DNA of 64,000 nucleotides from Cysteiniphilum sp. JM-1 (lineage in GTDB: Bacteria; Pseudomonadota; Gammaproteobacteria; Francisellales; Francisellaceae). Location of the stretch: NCBI RefSeq assembly GCF_008711525.1, contig NZ_VXKS01000013.1, positions 1-64,000 on the forward strand, written 5' to 3'. Below, piece by piece: positions 19,307 through 29,518 of the stretch (position 1 is the stretch's first letter; every line of letters starts with the position of its first letter). The notes under the pieces were generated by a model. That model was not told where the DNA came from. It ran no database searches and saw only the letters and a list, made by a program, of their open reading frames with translations. The position numbers and the translations under genes are program-made.

Positions 19307-20071
19307 ATGAATGATAAAAAAATAAAAAAAGTCAAAGAAATAAAAAAAGTACACAAAGTAGGCAAAATAGACAAAGTGAAAGATTTGGAAAACATCAAAG
19401 AGCCACAAGCAGTCGTTGATGAAGCAGGTGAATCACCATCGTTCAAACCGATGAATTACCGTCAGGCAACCTATGTGATGGGGGCGGCATTAGTTGAGCA
19501 GTTGCCTTATGACTATGGGATTGAAGTAGCGTTTGCAGGGCGCTCTAACGCGGGTAAATCCAGTGCGCTAAATGCATTAACCGAACAGACGAAGTTGGCA
19601 CGTGTCAGTAAAACACCAGGGCGGACGCAGCTGATCAATTTATTTGAGTTGGAAGAGCATAAGCGCTTGGTCGATTTACCTGGTTATGGGTATGCCAAAG
19701 TATCGGAAAAGATCAAAGCAAGTTGGCAGAAAACGCTAGAGATGTATCTGACCACCAGAGTGTGCTTAAAGGGGGTAGTGTTGCTTGTAGATTCTCGTCA
19801 TCCGATTAAAAGCTTTGATTGTATGATGATTGAAGCAGCAATACAGAATGATTTAAACTTACATGTTTTATTAACCAAGGCGGATAAGCTTAATAATTCA
19901 GAAAAAGCAAAAGCTGAGCGCTTATTACGTGACTATTTAAAGCAAGTGCGCGCACCTGAGAATATTAGTTTTCAATTGTTTTCAGCGCAAAACAAAATGG
20001 GGTTAGATAAGTTAAAAGATAAGCTCGATCAATGGTATAACCTACCATTTGTTGATTTCGAAAGTATCTAG
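19307..20071 (+). CDS. engB: EngB/YihA ribosome-assembly GTPase with lysine-rich N-terminal extension
   Basis: An essential GTPase for 50S subunit assembly. G1 GRSNAGKSS (about 78-86), G2/G3 with [11 protein letters not shown] and [11 protein letters not shown]4 LTKADKLNN and the typical C-terminal [12 protein letters not shown] are all present. The family is usually about 200 residues. This frame has about 45 extra N-terminal residues, with a repeated basic pattern ([20 protein letters not shown]). A start at ATG 19451 ([11 protein letters not shown]) would give the usual length; ATG 19307 has only a weak AAGAAG upstream. Confidence 0.9.
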   Translation: MNDKKIKKVKEIKKVHKVGKIDKVKDLENIKEPQAVVDEAGESPSFKPMNYRQATYVMGAALVEQLPYDYGIEVAFAGRSNAGKSSALNALTEQTKLARVSKTPGRTQLINLFELEEHKRLVDLPGYGYAKVSEKIKASWQKTLEMYLTTRVCLKGVVLLVDSRHPIKSFDCMMIEAAIQNDLNLHVLLTKADKLNNSEKAKAERLLRDYLKQVRAPENISFQLFSAQNKMGLDKLKDKLDQWYNLPFVDFESI

Positions 20072-20098
20072 CGGCTAAATCTTAAGAGGGGGAAGATT

Positions 20099-21607
20099 GT
20101 GCAAAGGCATGAAGATCAATGTGTATTACGCTTAGAGAATATTCATAAAAGTTTTCCAGGGACTAAAGCATTAGATGGTGTGAGCTTATCAGCGTATCGC
20201 GGCAAAGTGATGGGGCTTTTGGGTGAGAACGGTGCTGGTAAATCAACGTTAATGAAGGTGTTAAATGGTATTTACCAAAAAGATGAAGGTGAGATTTATT
20301 GTTTTGGTGAAAAGGTTGAGTTTGATGGCATTGCCAAAGCGCAAGCAGCGGGCATCGCTATGGTGCATCAAGAGCCACATATATTGCCGGATCTCACAAT
20401 TGCTGAGAATGTTCTCTTGGGTCGTGAGGTCATGCGCAATCGCTTAAGTATTGATTGGAAAGCAACCTATCACAAAGTTGATAAAATACTTCATGGGTTG
20501 CATATGCAGCAAAAGGCATCAAGCTTGGCGAATAACTTAAGTATTGGTGATCAAAAACTTCTGGAGCTTGCCAAAGCTTTATCATTAGATGCACAAATTA
20601 TTGTGATGGATGAACCGACCGATGCATTAACTGAAAAAGAAGTCAGACGTTTGTTTGAAATCATCAAAAAACTGTGTGCCGAAGGCAAGTGCATTATTTA
20701 TATCTCGCATCGCATGGAAGAAATATTTGAGATTTGTGATGATATTACGATCATGCGTGATGGTCAGTTTATTATCGAGAGTAAAACAGATGCGTTAACG
20801 CATGAACAAATCATTGAGAAAATGGTTGGTCGTAAGATGACAGTATTATCATCGCCAGAGCATACTCAGATGCCAGAGCAGTCAATGCAGCAATTATTTA
20901 AAGCAGAGAATATTAGTAATGACAAAATCAAACCAGCAAGTTTCGTTATTCATCAAGGTGAAGTGCTGGGTGTGTATGGGCTAATTGGTGCCGGAAGGAC
21001 AGAGCTTGCGCGCAGTATTTACGGTTGTCATCCGATTAAAAAGGGACAAATGACGTTGGCAGATGAGGTGATTCGCGTAAACAACCCAACACAAGCTTTA
21101 GCTCATGGTATTGTTTATATCTCAGAAGACCGCAAGGTTGATGGACTTGTTTTGGGTGCTAGTGTTAAAGAGAATATGACGCTAGCATCACTTAAACAAC
21201 TTTCAAATGCATTTGGACATATTGATCGATCACAAGAAAAAGAAGTGGTTTCTAAGTATATCGATCAACTGAAAATTAAAACACCTAATCAAGATCAGCT
21301 GGTCAGTAATCTAAGCGGTGGTAATCAGCAAAAAATTGCGATTGCCAAGGGTTTATTATGTCAACCGAAGCTGTTAATTTTAGATGAGCCAACGCGTGGT
21401 ATTGATGTCGCGGCAAAGCGCGAGATATACCGCTTGATTCATGCGCTTAAAGCGCAGGGTTTGGCGATTTTATTTATTTCCTCAGAAATGCCTGAGGTGA
21501 TTGGTTTGAGTGATCGTATGCTAGTAATGCGTGAAGGTGAGATAAAGGGTGAGTTGATGGCAGATGATATCTCGCAAGAAGCGGTAATGAAATTGGCAAT
21601 TGCTTAA
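20099..21607 (+). CDS. rbsA: simple-sugar ABC transporter ATPase (RbsA-like)
   Basis: The double-domain ATPase of a CUT2-family sugar importer. The first domain has Walker A GENGAGKST, signature LSIGDQKLLELAKAL and Walker B IIVMDEPTDAL. The second has the altered Walker A GLIGAGRTEL typical of these proteins, signature LSGGNQQKIAIAKGL and LLILDEPTRGID. The 502 residues match RbsA (501). The start is GTG 20099 behind AGAGGGGGAAG. The end overlaps the region just before the permease, indicating an operon. The substrate may be ribose, but no rbsK, rbsD or rbsR is present to confirm. Confidence 0.9.
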   Translation: MQRHEDQCVLRLENIHKSFPGTKALDGVSLSAYRGKVMGLLGENGAGKSTLMKVLNGIYQKDEGEIYCFGEKVEFDGIAKAQAAGIAMVHQEPHILPDLTIAENVLLGREVMRNRLSIDWKATYHKVDKILHGLHMQQKASSLANNLSIGDQKLLELAKALSLDAQIIVMDEPTDALTEKEVRRLFEIIKKLCAEGKCIIYISHRMEEIFEICDDITIMRDGQFIIESKTDALTHEQIIEKMVGRKMTVLSSPEHTQMPEQSMQQLFKAENISNDKIKPASFVIHQGEVLGVYGLIGAGRTELARSIYGCHPIKKGQMTLADEVIRVNNPTQALAHGIVYISEDRKVDGLVLGASVKENMTLASLKQLSNAFGHIDRSQEKEVVSKYIDQLKIKTPNQDQLVSNLSGGNQQKIAIAKGLLCQPKLLILDEPTRGIDVAAKREIYRLIHALKAQGLAILFISSEMPEVIGLSDRMLVMREGEIKGELMADDISQEAVMKLAIA

Positions 21608-21626
21608 ATGGTTTAAGGGGAGAGTA

Positions 21627-22577
21627 ATGCTAAAAAATAGAGTGATGAGTAAAGTGAATAAGCAATTTTTAATCGAGCATAAGGCGGCACTGGCACTTGT
21701 CGTTATGATTATTGTGATGTCATGTTTGAATCAATACTTTCTGACGTGGAATAATATCTTAGTGATTTTGCAACAGACATCTGTTAATGCCGTGATTGCA
21801 GTGGGTATGACGTTTGTTATTTTAACCAAAGGTATTGATCTATCGGTTGGCTCTGTATTAGCACTTTGTGGTGTTGTTTGTGCGTTTTTATTACAGTGGA
21901 TGGTACCGATTTATTTGGTTATTCCTTTGACGATTTTAGTCGGTGTTATCTTTGGCGGTGTCAGTGGTACGATTGTCACTAAAGGCGCGGTGCAACCGTT
22001 TATTGCAACATTGATTACCATGACTTTATTTCGTGGATTGACGATGGTGTTTAGTGATGGTTATCCGGTGGCAACAAGCTCTGATGCTTTTGCTTTTATT
22101 GGTACGGGTAGTTTATTGGGCATTCCTTTTCCTGTGTATATTATGGCAGTGGTTTTTGCGGTGTCTTTTTATGTGTTGAAATACACGCGTTTTGGGCGAT
22201 ATGTCTATGCTACCGGTGGCAATGAAGAGGCAACAAAGCTTGCCGGTATTCGTGTTAATCGTATTAAGTTTGCTGTTTATGCCATTTCAGGCGCTTTATC
22301 AGCAGTTGCGGCAATGATTATTACCTCGCGTCTGTCATCAGCACAACCTACTGCAGGTACAGGCTATGAGCTTGATGCAATCGCTGCGGTGGTATTGGGT
22401 GGTACGAGCCTTTTTGGTGGAAAAGGCAAGATTATGGGCACATTGATGGGCGCGCTTATTATCGGTTTATTAAGTAACGCGCTTAACTTAATGGACGTTT
22501 CCTCGTATTATCAGATGATCGTCAAGGCTTTGGTCATATTGATCGCGGTATTATTTGATTTTAAAGTGAAAAACTAG
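21627..22577 (+). CDS. rbsC: simple-sugar ABC transporter permease (RbsC-like)
   Basis: The membrane subunit of the CUT2 importer, with about 8-10 helices. Landmarks are NAVIAVGMTFVILTKGIDLS, GGVSGTIVTKGAVQPFIATL, TRFGRYVYATGGNEEATKLAGI and DAIAAVVLGGTSLFGGKG, a well-conserved RbsC/AraH region. I start at ATG 21627 behind AAGGGGAGAG; an upstream TTG at 21600 overlapping rbsA is less likely. It sits between ATPase and binding protein. Confidence 0.92.
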   Translation: MLKNRVMSKVNKQFLIEHKAALALVVMIIVMSCLNQYFLTWNNILVILQQTSVNAVIAVGMTFVILTKGIDLSVGSVLALCGVVCAFLLQWMVPIYLVIPLTILVGVIFGGVSGTIVTKGAVQPFIATLITMTLFRGLTMVFSDGYPVATSSDAFAFIGTGSLLGIPFPVYIMAVVFAVSFYVLKYTRFGRYVYATGGNEEATKLAGIRVNRIKFAVYAISGALSAVAAMIITSRLSSAQPTAGTGYELDAIAAVVLGGTSLFGGKGKIMGTLMGALIIGLLSNALNLMDVSSYYQMIVKALVILIAVLFDFKVKN

Positions 22578-22601
22578 TGTAACTAACCTCATGGAGAATA
22601 A

Positions 22602-23519
22602 ATGAAAATGAAAACACGTATTTTTAAAGTGATTACTGCCATTATTGGTGTTGCCGCAATGCTCATAGTGGCAGGGTGTGGCAGCTCAAATGATAATGAT
22701 AAAACGGTTGGATTTGTGGTCTCAACTTTAGATAATCCATTTTTCGTTAGTATGAAAAATGGCGCGGAAGAAACAGCAAAAGCGGAAGGGTATAAAGTCA
22801 TCACCCTTGATTCACGCAATGATCCCGCCAGAGAGCTGTCTAATGTCCAAGACTTAGTGACTAAGAACATTAAAGTGATTATTATCAACCCAACCGATTC
22901 ACAAGCCGTTTCTAATGCGGTGAAATATGCGAATCAGCATGGTGTTGAAATCATTACCTTGGATCGCACAGCTGATTCAGGCAAAGTATTGTCACATATT
23001 GAGTCAAATAATGTGGCAGGTGGCAAAATGGCAGCGCAATACATGATTGATCGCTTAAATAACAGTGGCAAAATTATCGAACTTCAAGGGATCCCAGGTG
23101 CTTCAGCGTCTAAAGAGCGTGGTCAAGGTTTCGATACTGAAATGGCAACATCAGATATCAAGATTGTAGCTAAGCAGCCAGCGAATTTTGACCGCACACA
23201 AGGCTTGAATGTTACGCAAAACTTATTACAAGCCAACCCTGATGTTAATGGTATTTTTGCGCAAAACGATGAGATGGCATTGGGTGCTATGCGTGCGATT
23301 GAAGAAGCAGGTAAAAAGCATATTATCCTTATCGGTTTTGATGGCACGAAAGAGGGTATCAATGCCGTTAAAGCCGGAAAAATGGCAGCAACCATTGCGC
23401 AACAACCGTATTTAATGGGTGAGCTTGGTGTTGAGGCGGCGATTAAATTCTTGCGTGGTGAAAAGGTAAATCCGCATATTGTTGTTCCTTTGAGATTAGT
23501 CACTCAATCTAACGCTTAA
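22602..23519 (+). CDS. rbsB: sugar-binding lipoprotein of the RbsB family
   Basis: The ligand-binding component of the CUT2 importer. TVGFVVSTLDNPFFVSMKNG, DSRNDPARELSNVQDLV, NPTDSQAV, LDRTADSGKV and FAQNDEMALGAMRAI match ribose-binding protein, including the residues that line the sugar pocket (Asn-Pro-Phe-Phe, Arg, Asp, Asn-Asp). The signal ends in lipobox LIVAGC, so the mature protein should be lipid-anchored, unlike soluble E. coli RbsB. It is 25 bases downstream of rbsC with GGAG nearby. Confidence 0.9.
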   Translation: MKMKTRIFKVITAIIGVAAMLIVAGCGSSNDNDKTVGFVVSTLDNPFFVSMKNGAEETAKAEGYKVITLDSRNDPARELSNVQDLVTKNIKVIIINPTDSQAVSNAVKYANQHGVEIITLDRTADSGKVLSHIESNNVAGGKMAAQYMIDRLNNSGKIIELQGIPGASASKERGQGFDTEMATSDIKIVAKQPANFDRTQGLNVTQNLLQANPDVNGIFAQNDEMALGAMRAIEEAGKKHIILIGFDGTKEGINAVKAGKMAATIAQQPYLMGELGVEAAIKFLRGEKVNPHIVVPLRLVTQSNA

Positions 23520-23568
23520 TCTGCTAGGCATTTAGAGCAAATATTGGTATTCTTATGCCAGTTTTTAG

Positions 23569-25152
<1,584 letters not shown>

Positions 25153-25192
25153 GAAAACATCAAAAACATAAAACCTAAAAAATAAAAATATA

Positions 25193-25513
25193 ATGATCTC
25201 ACGTTACACCCTGTTTATTGCTGTACTATTTATTGGCATTGTTGCCTTACAATACGATTTTTGGTGGAGCAAAACAGGTTTCTTTGCCACGCATGAGCTA
25301 AATGGACAGGTAAGCGTCAAGCAGCAAAAAAATAATGAGCTTTTAGCGCGTAATATGCATTGGTATGCAGAGATTGTCTCTTTGCGTCAAAATGACTCCG
25401 TGCTTGAAGGCATGGCGCGTGCTAATCTTGGCTTTATCAAAAATGGTGAGGTTTTCTATCAAATCGTTACACCGCAGGATAAAAAAGTGGCATTACAGGA
25501 AGATAGTCAATGA
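25193..25513 (+). CDS. ftsB: cell division protein FtsB
   Basis: A small bitopic divisome protein, partner of FtsL and FtsQ. It has a membrane helix (TLFIAVLFIGIVALQ, about 6-20) and then a heptad coiled-coil (LNGQVSVKQQKNNELLARN). ARANLGFIKNGEVFYQIV closely matches the FtsB/DivIC C-terminal segment (...A-R-x-x-L-G-...-G-E-x-x-Y). Its stop overlaps the ispD start as ATGA (25510-25513); ftsB-ispD is a common gammaproteobacterial pairing. Confidence 0.88.
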   Translation: MISRYTLFIAVLFIGIVALQYDFWWSKTGFFATHELNGQVSVKQQKNNELLARNMHWYAEIVSLRQNDSVLEGMARANLGFIKNGEVFYQIVTPQDKKVALQEDSQ

Positions 25514-26205
25514 AACGAATTCTAGTGATCCCGGCAAGTGGCATTGGTAGTCGCATGAATCATGATATTCCAAAGCAATACATTAAACTGGATAATGGTT
25601 TATCGATTCTCGATACGACGATTTCACGCTTATTAAGCGAACCCTTCTTTGATCTGGTTGTGGTCGCACTTGACTCAAAAGATCGTTACTGGAAAAACTC
25701 AATTCATATCAGCAATGCACGCATTAAGATATGCGCCGGTGGCAAAGAGCGTAGTGATAGTGTGCGCAATGCCTTGATGGCTTTGAAAAATGTTGCTAGT
25801 GATGATGATTGGGTTTTTGTACATGATGCCGCAAGACCTTGTGTGCGCTTAGATGATATCAGAAGGCTTTATGCGGCTATTCGTGTTGAAAATGCGATTG
25901 GTGGGATTCTCGCCACCGCAGCTCATGATACTGTTAAAGCCGTCGATACGGAGTTTAATATCGTTAAAACGCTCGATAGAAAACAGATTTATCTTGCGCA
26001 AACGCCACAGGTATTTCGCTATCGCAGTTTATTGATGGGTTATTATTTTTGTCTACACAATAATATTGTTGTGACGGATGAGGCATCTGCAATTGAAGCG
26101 CTTGATCATCAGCCTATTATCATTGATGGCGATAAGCGTAATATTAAAATCACGACACCAGAGGATCTGGTGCTTGCCAATTATTTTTTATCAACGCTAA
26201 GTTGA
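25510..26205 (+). CDS. ispD: 2-C-methyl-D-erythritol 4-phosphate cytidylyltransferase
   Basis: The third step of the MEP isoprenoid pathway: MEP plus CTP gives CDP-methylerythritol. The nucleotidyltransferase core is clear: VIPASGIGSRMNHDIPKQY, KERSDSVRNALMAL, VFVHDAARPCV, KTLDRKQIYLAQTPQVFRY and TDEASAIEAL. The ATGA overlap with ftsB suggests translational coupling. Its 3' end overlaps the convergent mscS gene by 25 bases. dxs of the same pathway lies at 50.6 kb. Confidence 0.93.
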   Translation: MKRILVIPASGIGSRMNHDIPKQYIKLDNGLSILDTTISRLLSEPFFDLVVVALDSKDRYWKNSIHISNARIKICAGGKERSDSVRNALMALKNVASDDDWVFVHDAARPCVRLDDIRRLYAAIRVENAIGGILATAAHDTVKAVDTEFNIVKTLDRKQIYLAQTPQVFRYRSLLMGYYFCLHNNIVVTDEASAIEALDHQPIIIDGDKRNIKITTPEDLVLANYFLSTLS

Positions 26206-27041
26206 GCCGGAATATTTTCGATATGTAATGATCTTTGAGGGAAGGGGATCTCAATATCATTATCATCAAAGCAAAGTTTAGTCTGCTCGGTTAGAGCCCA
26301 TTTAGTTTCCTGAAAGTCGGCGCGCTTTGTCCAATAGCGAACCAGTAAATTGACACTGCTATCAGCTAGAGCATCAACACGAATAATAGGCGCTTTATCA
26401 CCTTCTTGAATAATGCTTGCATTGTTTGTTACAAGCTCTTGCAATAGTGACTTTGCTTTCTTTAGATCGCTGCTATAACCAATACCGATAATGAAATCAT
26501 TGCGACGAAACTCGTTGTTAGAGAAATTAGTAATAATGCGTGAAGTCACTAAGCTATTAGGCACTTTGACTTCACGACCATCGGTAGTACGTAGTGTACA
26601 AAAGACAAAGTTAATCGCCTCGACAATTCCTGTTGTGCCGCCCATATCAACAAATTCGCCAATTCTAAATGGGCGTGTTGAGACAATCATAATGCCTGAA
26701 ACAACGATATTAGCAGAGGTTCTTAATGACATACCGATACCAACAATAAGTGCCGTAATTGCGGCAGTTAGTGGGGTAGTGGATATACCCATTTCACTCA
26801 AGGCAATCAAAATGACAAAGATAACCAGAAAGATATGCAATATCTGCATTAAAAACATCGTTACCGCTTTGTCTAGCTTGGTTTTAAAGAGTAGCTTTTG
26901 CGTAGTTGATCGAACAACTTTGGCAAGAATAAGTCCAATAACAAAAATAATCAGCGCAAGAACAACGCTAGGCAAATGTTCTAAGATAAGCGATATGATC
27001 CATTGAAAATATTGATTAATATTCTGTGTCTGAAACTCCAT
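26181..27041 (-). CDS. mscS: small-conductance mechanosensitive channel (MscS)
   Basis: An osmotic safety valve of the inner membrane. Three N-terminal helices are followed by the pore and beta-domain stretch SANIVVSGIMIVSTRPFRIGEFVDMGGTTGIVEAINFVFC, seen here as ALIVGIGMSLRTSANIVV, RPFRIGEFVDMGGTTG and TDGREVKVPNSLV. The 286 residues equal E. coli MscS (286). It ends inside the last 25 bases of the convergent ispD. Confidence 0.92.
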   Translation of the reverse strand: MEFQTQNINQYFQWIISLILEHLPSVVLALIIFVIGLILAKVVRSTTQKLLFKTKLDKAVTMFLMQILHIFLVIFVILIALSEMGISTTPLTAAITALIVGIGMSLRTSANIVVSGIMIVSTRPFRIGEFVDMGGTTGIVEAINFVFCTLRTTDGREVKVPNSLVTSRIITNFSNNEFRRNDFIIGIGYSSDLKKAKSLLQELVTNNASIIQEGDKAPIIRVDALADSSVNLLVRYWTKRADFQETKWALTEQTKLCFDDNDIEIPFPQRSLHIENIPAQLSVDKK

Positions 27042-27131
27042 GAAGTCAGTCCTTTAAGTCTAAAGATTTATTGATGAAGCTAAAGTTACAGAAAATAGCA
27101 AATAGTGCAAGTGGAAATATAAAGAAGTTAT

Positions 27132-28610
27132 TTAGTTGATGACTTCATTGATTTGATGGTCACTGGTGATCTCTTTTTTATCATGAATATACTTATTCAA
27201 AATTGGGCGTGAGAGCCACATAATTGCGGCAATAATCAAGGTAACAATACCGATTTGTGCAAACACCCCTGTATAGACATGGAGACTTTCGACTGTGCTT
27301 AATGTCACACCACTTGGTGGAGAAGTCATATTACCAACAAACGCACCTAGTGGACCCGCTAACATTGATGTTAAGAACCAAATACCCATAACAAAGCCAG
27401 ACATGGCGCGTGGGCAAAGCTCAGCAACCATGGCAACACCTAGACCAGAAACTAATAACTCACCCGTAGATTGTAAAGTATAAGTTAGTACCATCCACCA
27501 AGGTGAAGCAAGACCCGTTTCAGCTGCAGTAAAGCGCGGTAAAAAAAGTACCAAGAAGGCAAGACCACACAATGTCATACCAAAGCAGAATTTTGTAACG
27601 TGCGTTCCTGGTAGTTTTCTATAAATCACAGCCAAAATAGGTGAGGCAATAATAATTACCAGTGGGTTTAAAACTTGGTAAGAAGCTGCAGGAATTGTCC
27701 AACCAAAGAGGTTGTTATCGATATTGTGCACAGCAAAGAATGTTAGCGAAGTTGGCATCTGGTTGTAAAGAACAAAGAAGACAATCCCTTCAAGAATCAA
27801 AAGAAATGCAATAAGCATACGAATGCGATCAGAGCCTTTTAAGCTTAAGGCGGTTTTTAAGAAGTATAAGAAACCACCTGCAACAACAATGTAAACAATC
27901 GTGTAACAAATTTCTGTATGCGGTAGCAGTTTACCAAAAACAATAACAGCAACAATTGATGCAACAATAATGGTGATCAAACGACCGAAAATCATTGGTT
28001 TTGCGCCTGCCTCGGTCGATAGAGAGCCTAAGACTTTATAAAAGACAAAGTAGTTTAAAAGACCAAGTAATAAGCCAAAAGCACTGATCCAGAAGGCTGC
28101 TTCCCAGCCAAAAGCTTGTGCGGCAACTGGGGCAATTAGCATAGAAACGAATGAACCTAAATTGATTGCCATATAATATAAGGTCATCGCACCATCTAAA
28201 GCAGGGTCACCTTTTTCATATAACTTAGAAATAAGTGATGATGGATTTGCTTTAAACAGCGCATTACCGACAATAATCCCGCCAAGCGCGTAAAATATCG
28301 TGCCCTTAGTTGACATTGCTAATGCAATATATGAAATGAGTAAAATAATGGCGCCGAGTGCAACAGTACGCTTGGCACCTAGGTATTTATCGCCAACATA
28401 GCCGCCAACCCAAACAAATCCATATACAAAGGCTGAAAAAGAGCCAAAAGTATAAATACTTAGCTCTTGGCTAAACCCTAAGTGACTTACAAAGTAGAGT
28501 GCTAAAATAGCTTGCGTCGCATAATAACCGAAACGCTCCCATAATTCGATTCCCCAGATCACCCAAAATGGTTTAGGTAGACCTCTAGAGGCAATAACCT
28601 CATTTGACAT
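27132..28610 (-). CDS. POT/PTR2 family proton-dependent peptide transporter
   Basis: An inner-membrane di/tripeptide:H+ symporter, 492 residues, about 14 helices. The family motif ExxER(Y/F) is seen in GIELWERFGYYATQAIL near residue 20, and the PTR2 segment GGYVGDKYLGAKRTV and ALFKANPSSLISKLYEKGDP follow. ATG 28610 (MSNEVIASRGLPKPF) is preceded by GGGAGA; a longer frame to 28670 runs into the hairpin at 28669-28712 and is unlikely. It fits a peptide/amino-acid-using lifestyle. The E. coli equivalents are DtpA/DtpB; I do not assign a symbol. Confidence 0.9.
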   Translation of the reverse strand: MSNEVIASRGLPKPFWVIWGIELWERFGYYATQAILALYFVSHLGFSQELSIYTFGSFSAFVYGFVWVGGYVGDKYLGAKRTVALGAIILLISYIALAMSTKGTIFYALGGIIVGNALFKANPSSLISKLYEKGDPALDGAMTLYYMAINLGSFVSMLIAPVAAQAFGWEAAFWISAFGLLLGLLNYFVFYKVLGSLSTEAGAKPMIFGRLITIIVASIVAVIVFGKLLPHTEICYTIVYIVVAGGFLYFLKTALSLKGSDRIRMLIAFLLILEGIVFFVLYNQMPTSLTFFAVHNIDNNLFGWTIPAASYQVLNPLVIIIASPILAVIYRKLPGTHVTKFCFGMTLCGLAFLVLFLPRFTAAETGLASPWWMVLTYTLQSTGELLVSGLGVAMVAELCPRAMSGFVMGIWFLTSMLAGPLGAFVGNMTSPPSGVTLSTVESLHVYTGVFAQIGIVTLIIAAIMWLSRPILNKYIHDKKEITSDHQINEVIN

Positions 28611-28668
28611 GTAGTTTCTCCCGTGTTTTTTATAACATTTAGAGTCAGAATGTATATAAGACACCGAC

Positions 28669-28712
28669 AAAACTACTATGAATCAATGGCATTATTGATT
28701 CATAGTAGTTTT
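28669..28712. terminator. perfect 19-bp hairpin, terminator-like or 5' leader element
   Basis: A perfect 19-bp inverted repeat (28669-28687 and 28694-28712) with a 6-base loop, with AAAA and TTTT at the stem ends. This is typical of a bidirectional intrinsic terminator. Yet it lies upstream of both flanking genes, the POT transporter on the minus strand and the DOMON gene on the plus strand, so its job is unclear. Confidence 0.6.
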
Positions 28713-28950
28713 CTAGATCTTATTTTTTGACTTCTTCCGCTCTGGCAGTATTTATAAATCCTTTTATGTTTAAAATCAACTTAAAATAAGTAAGCGACTG
28801 TAAATTTGCTCCATTTTAAAATGATTTTATCATTTGATACATTTCGTATGATAACTTTGAGTGCTGTTTTTGCTGTTTACTGTAATTGTATTACGAGATT
28901 TGCTGTGCTTAAATGTCCTTATCATTCATCACATTAAATAAGGAAAATAC

Positions 28951-29517
28951 ATGAATAGAATAGTAAAGGAAACTTTAAGATTAATGTTAACAAGTAGTTT
29001 GATGGTGACAGCTGTATTTGCGGGTGCCAAAGTACCTAATGAGGTGTGCAAAGAGGGTGTGTGTTCACTGCATTTGAAGAATATGTACTTGTCTTATCAG
29101 TTGCAAGCAGATAAAAATATCAAGTTTACATTAAGTGCCAAGACAACGGGATGGGTTGCCGTCGGATTTGGTGTTAACAATACGATGGTAGATGCGATGA
29201 TGGTGTTGGGATATGTTGATGCCGATGGTAAAGTGCAGTTATCACAGGAGTATGGGGTGAAAGGACGTCCACCACACAAGAGTGTTATATCTTTAGGCGG
29301 TACGCCAGCGGTTAAACTGGTTTCGGGCAAAGTGGAGAAAGGGCTAACAACCATTAGTTTCACACTGCCAATGACGCCATCATCTGCTAAATATAATTAT
29401 ACGTTTACTCAAGGCGAAGATATTCCCATAATATTAGCTTATGGCAAAAATGGCGCAAAGAATTTCACTAGTTATCATCAGTATCGCACTAGTGCGGAGA
29501 TAAAGTTGCCTAAATAA
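28951..29517 (+). CDS. exported DOMON-domain protein, possible heme binder
   Basis: A 188-residue protein with a signal peptide (cleavage near VFAGA, 22-26) and a single DOMON domain, a beta-sandwich that binds heme or sugars in electron-transfer proteins such as the cellobiose dehydrogenase cytochrome. Visible hallmarks are TTGWVAVGFG (65-74), DAMMVLGYVDADG (81-93) and DIPIILAYGKNG near 157-168. Met79, Met83 or Met84 and His176 (SYHQYR) are candidate axial heme ligands. Cys33 and Cys38 could form a disulfide. It is a lone gene between the hairpin and the end of glnS; no cytochrome b561 or dehydrogenase partner is visible. Confidence 0.72.
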   Translation: MNRIVKETLRLMLTSSLMVTAVFAGAKVPNEVCKEGVCSLHLKNMYLSYQLQADKNIKFTLSAKTTGWVAVGFGVNNTMVDAMMVLGYVDADGKVQLSQEYGVKGRPPHKSVISLGGTPAVKLVSGKVEKGLTTISFTLPMTPSSAKYNYTFTQGEDIPIILAYGKNGAKNFTSYHQYRTSAEIKLPK

Positions 29518-29518
29518 A

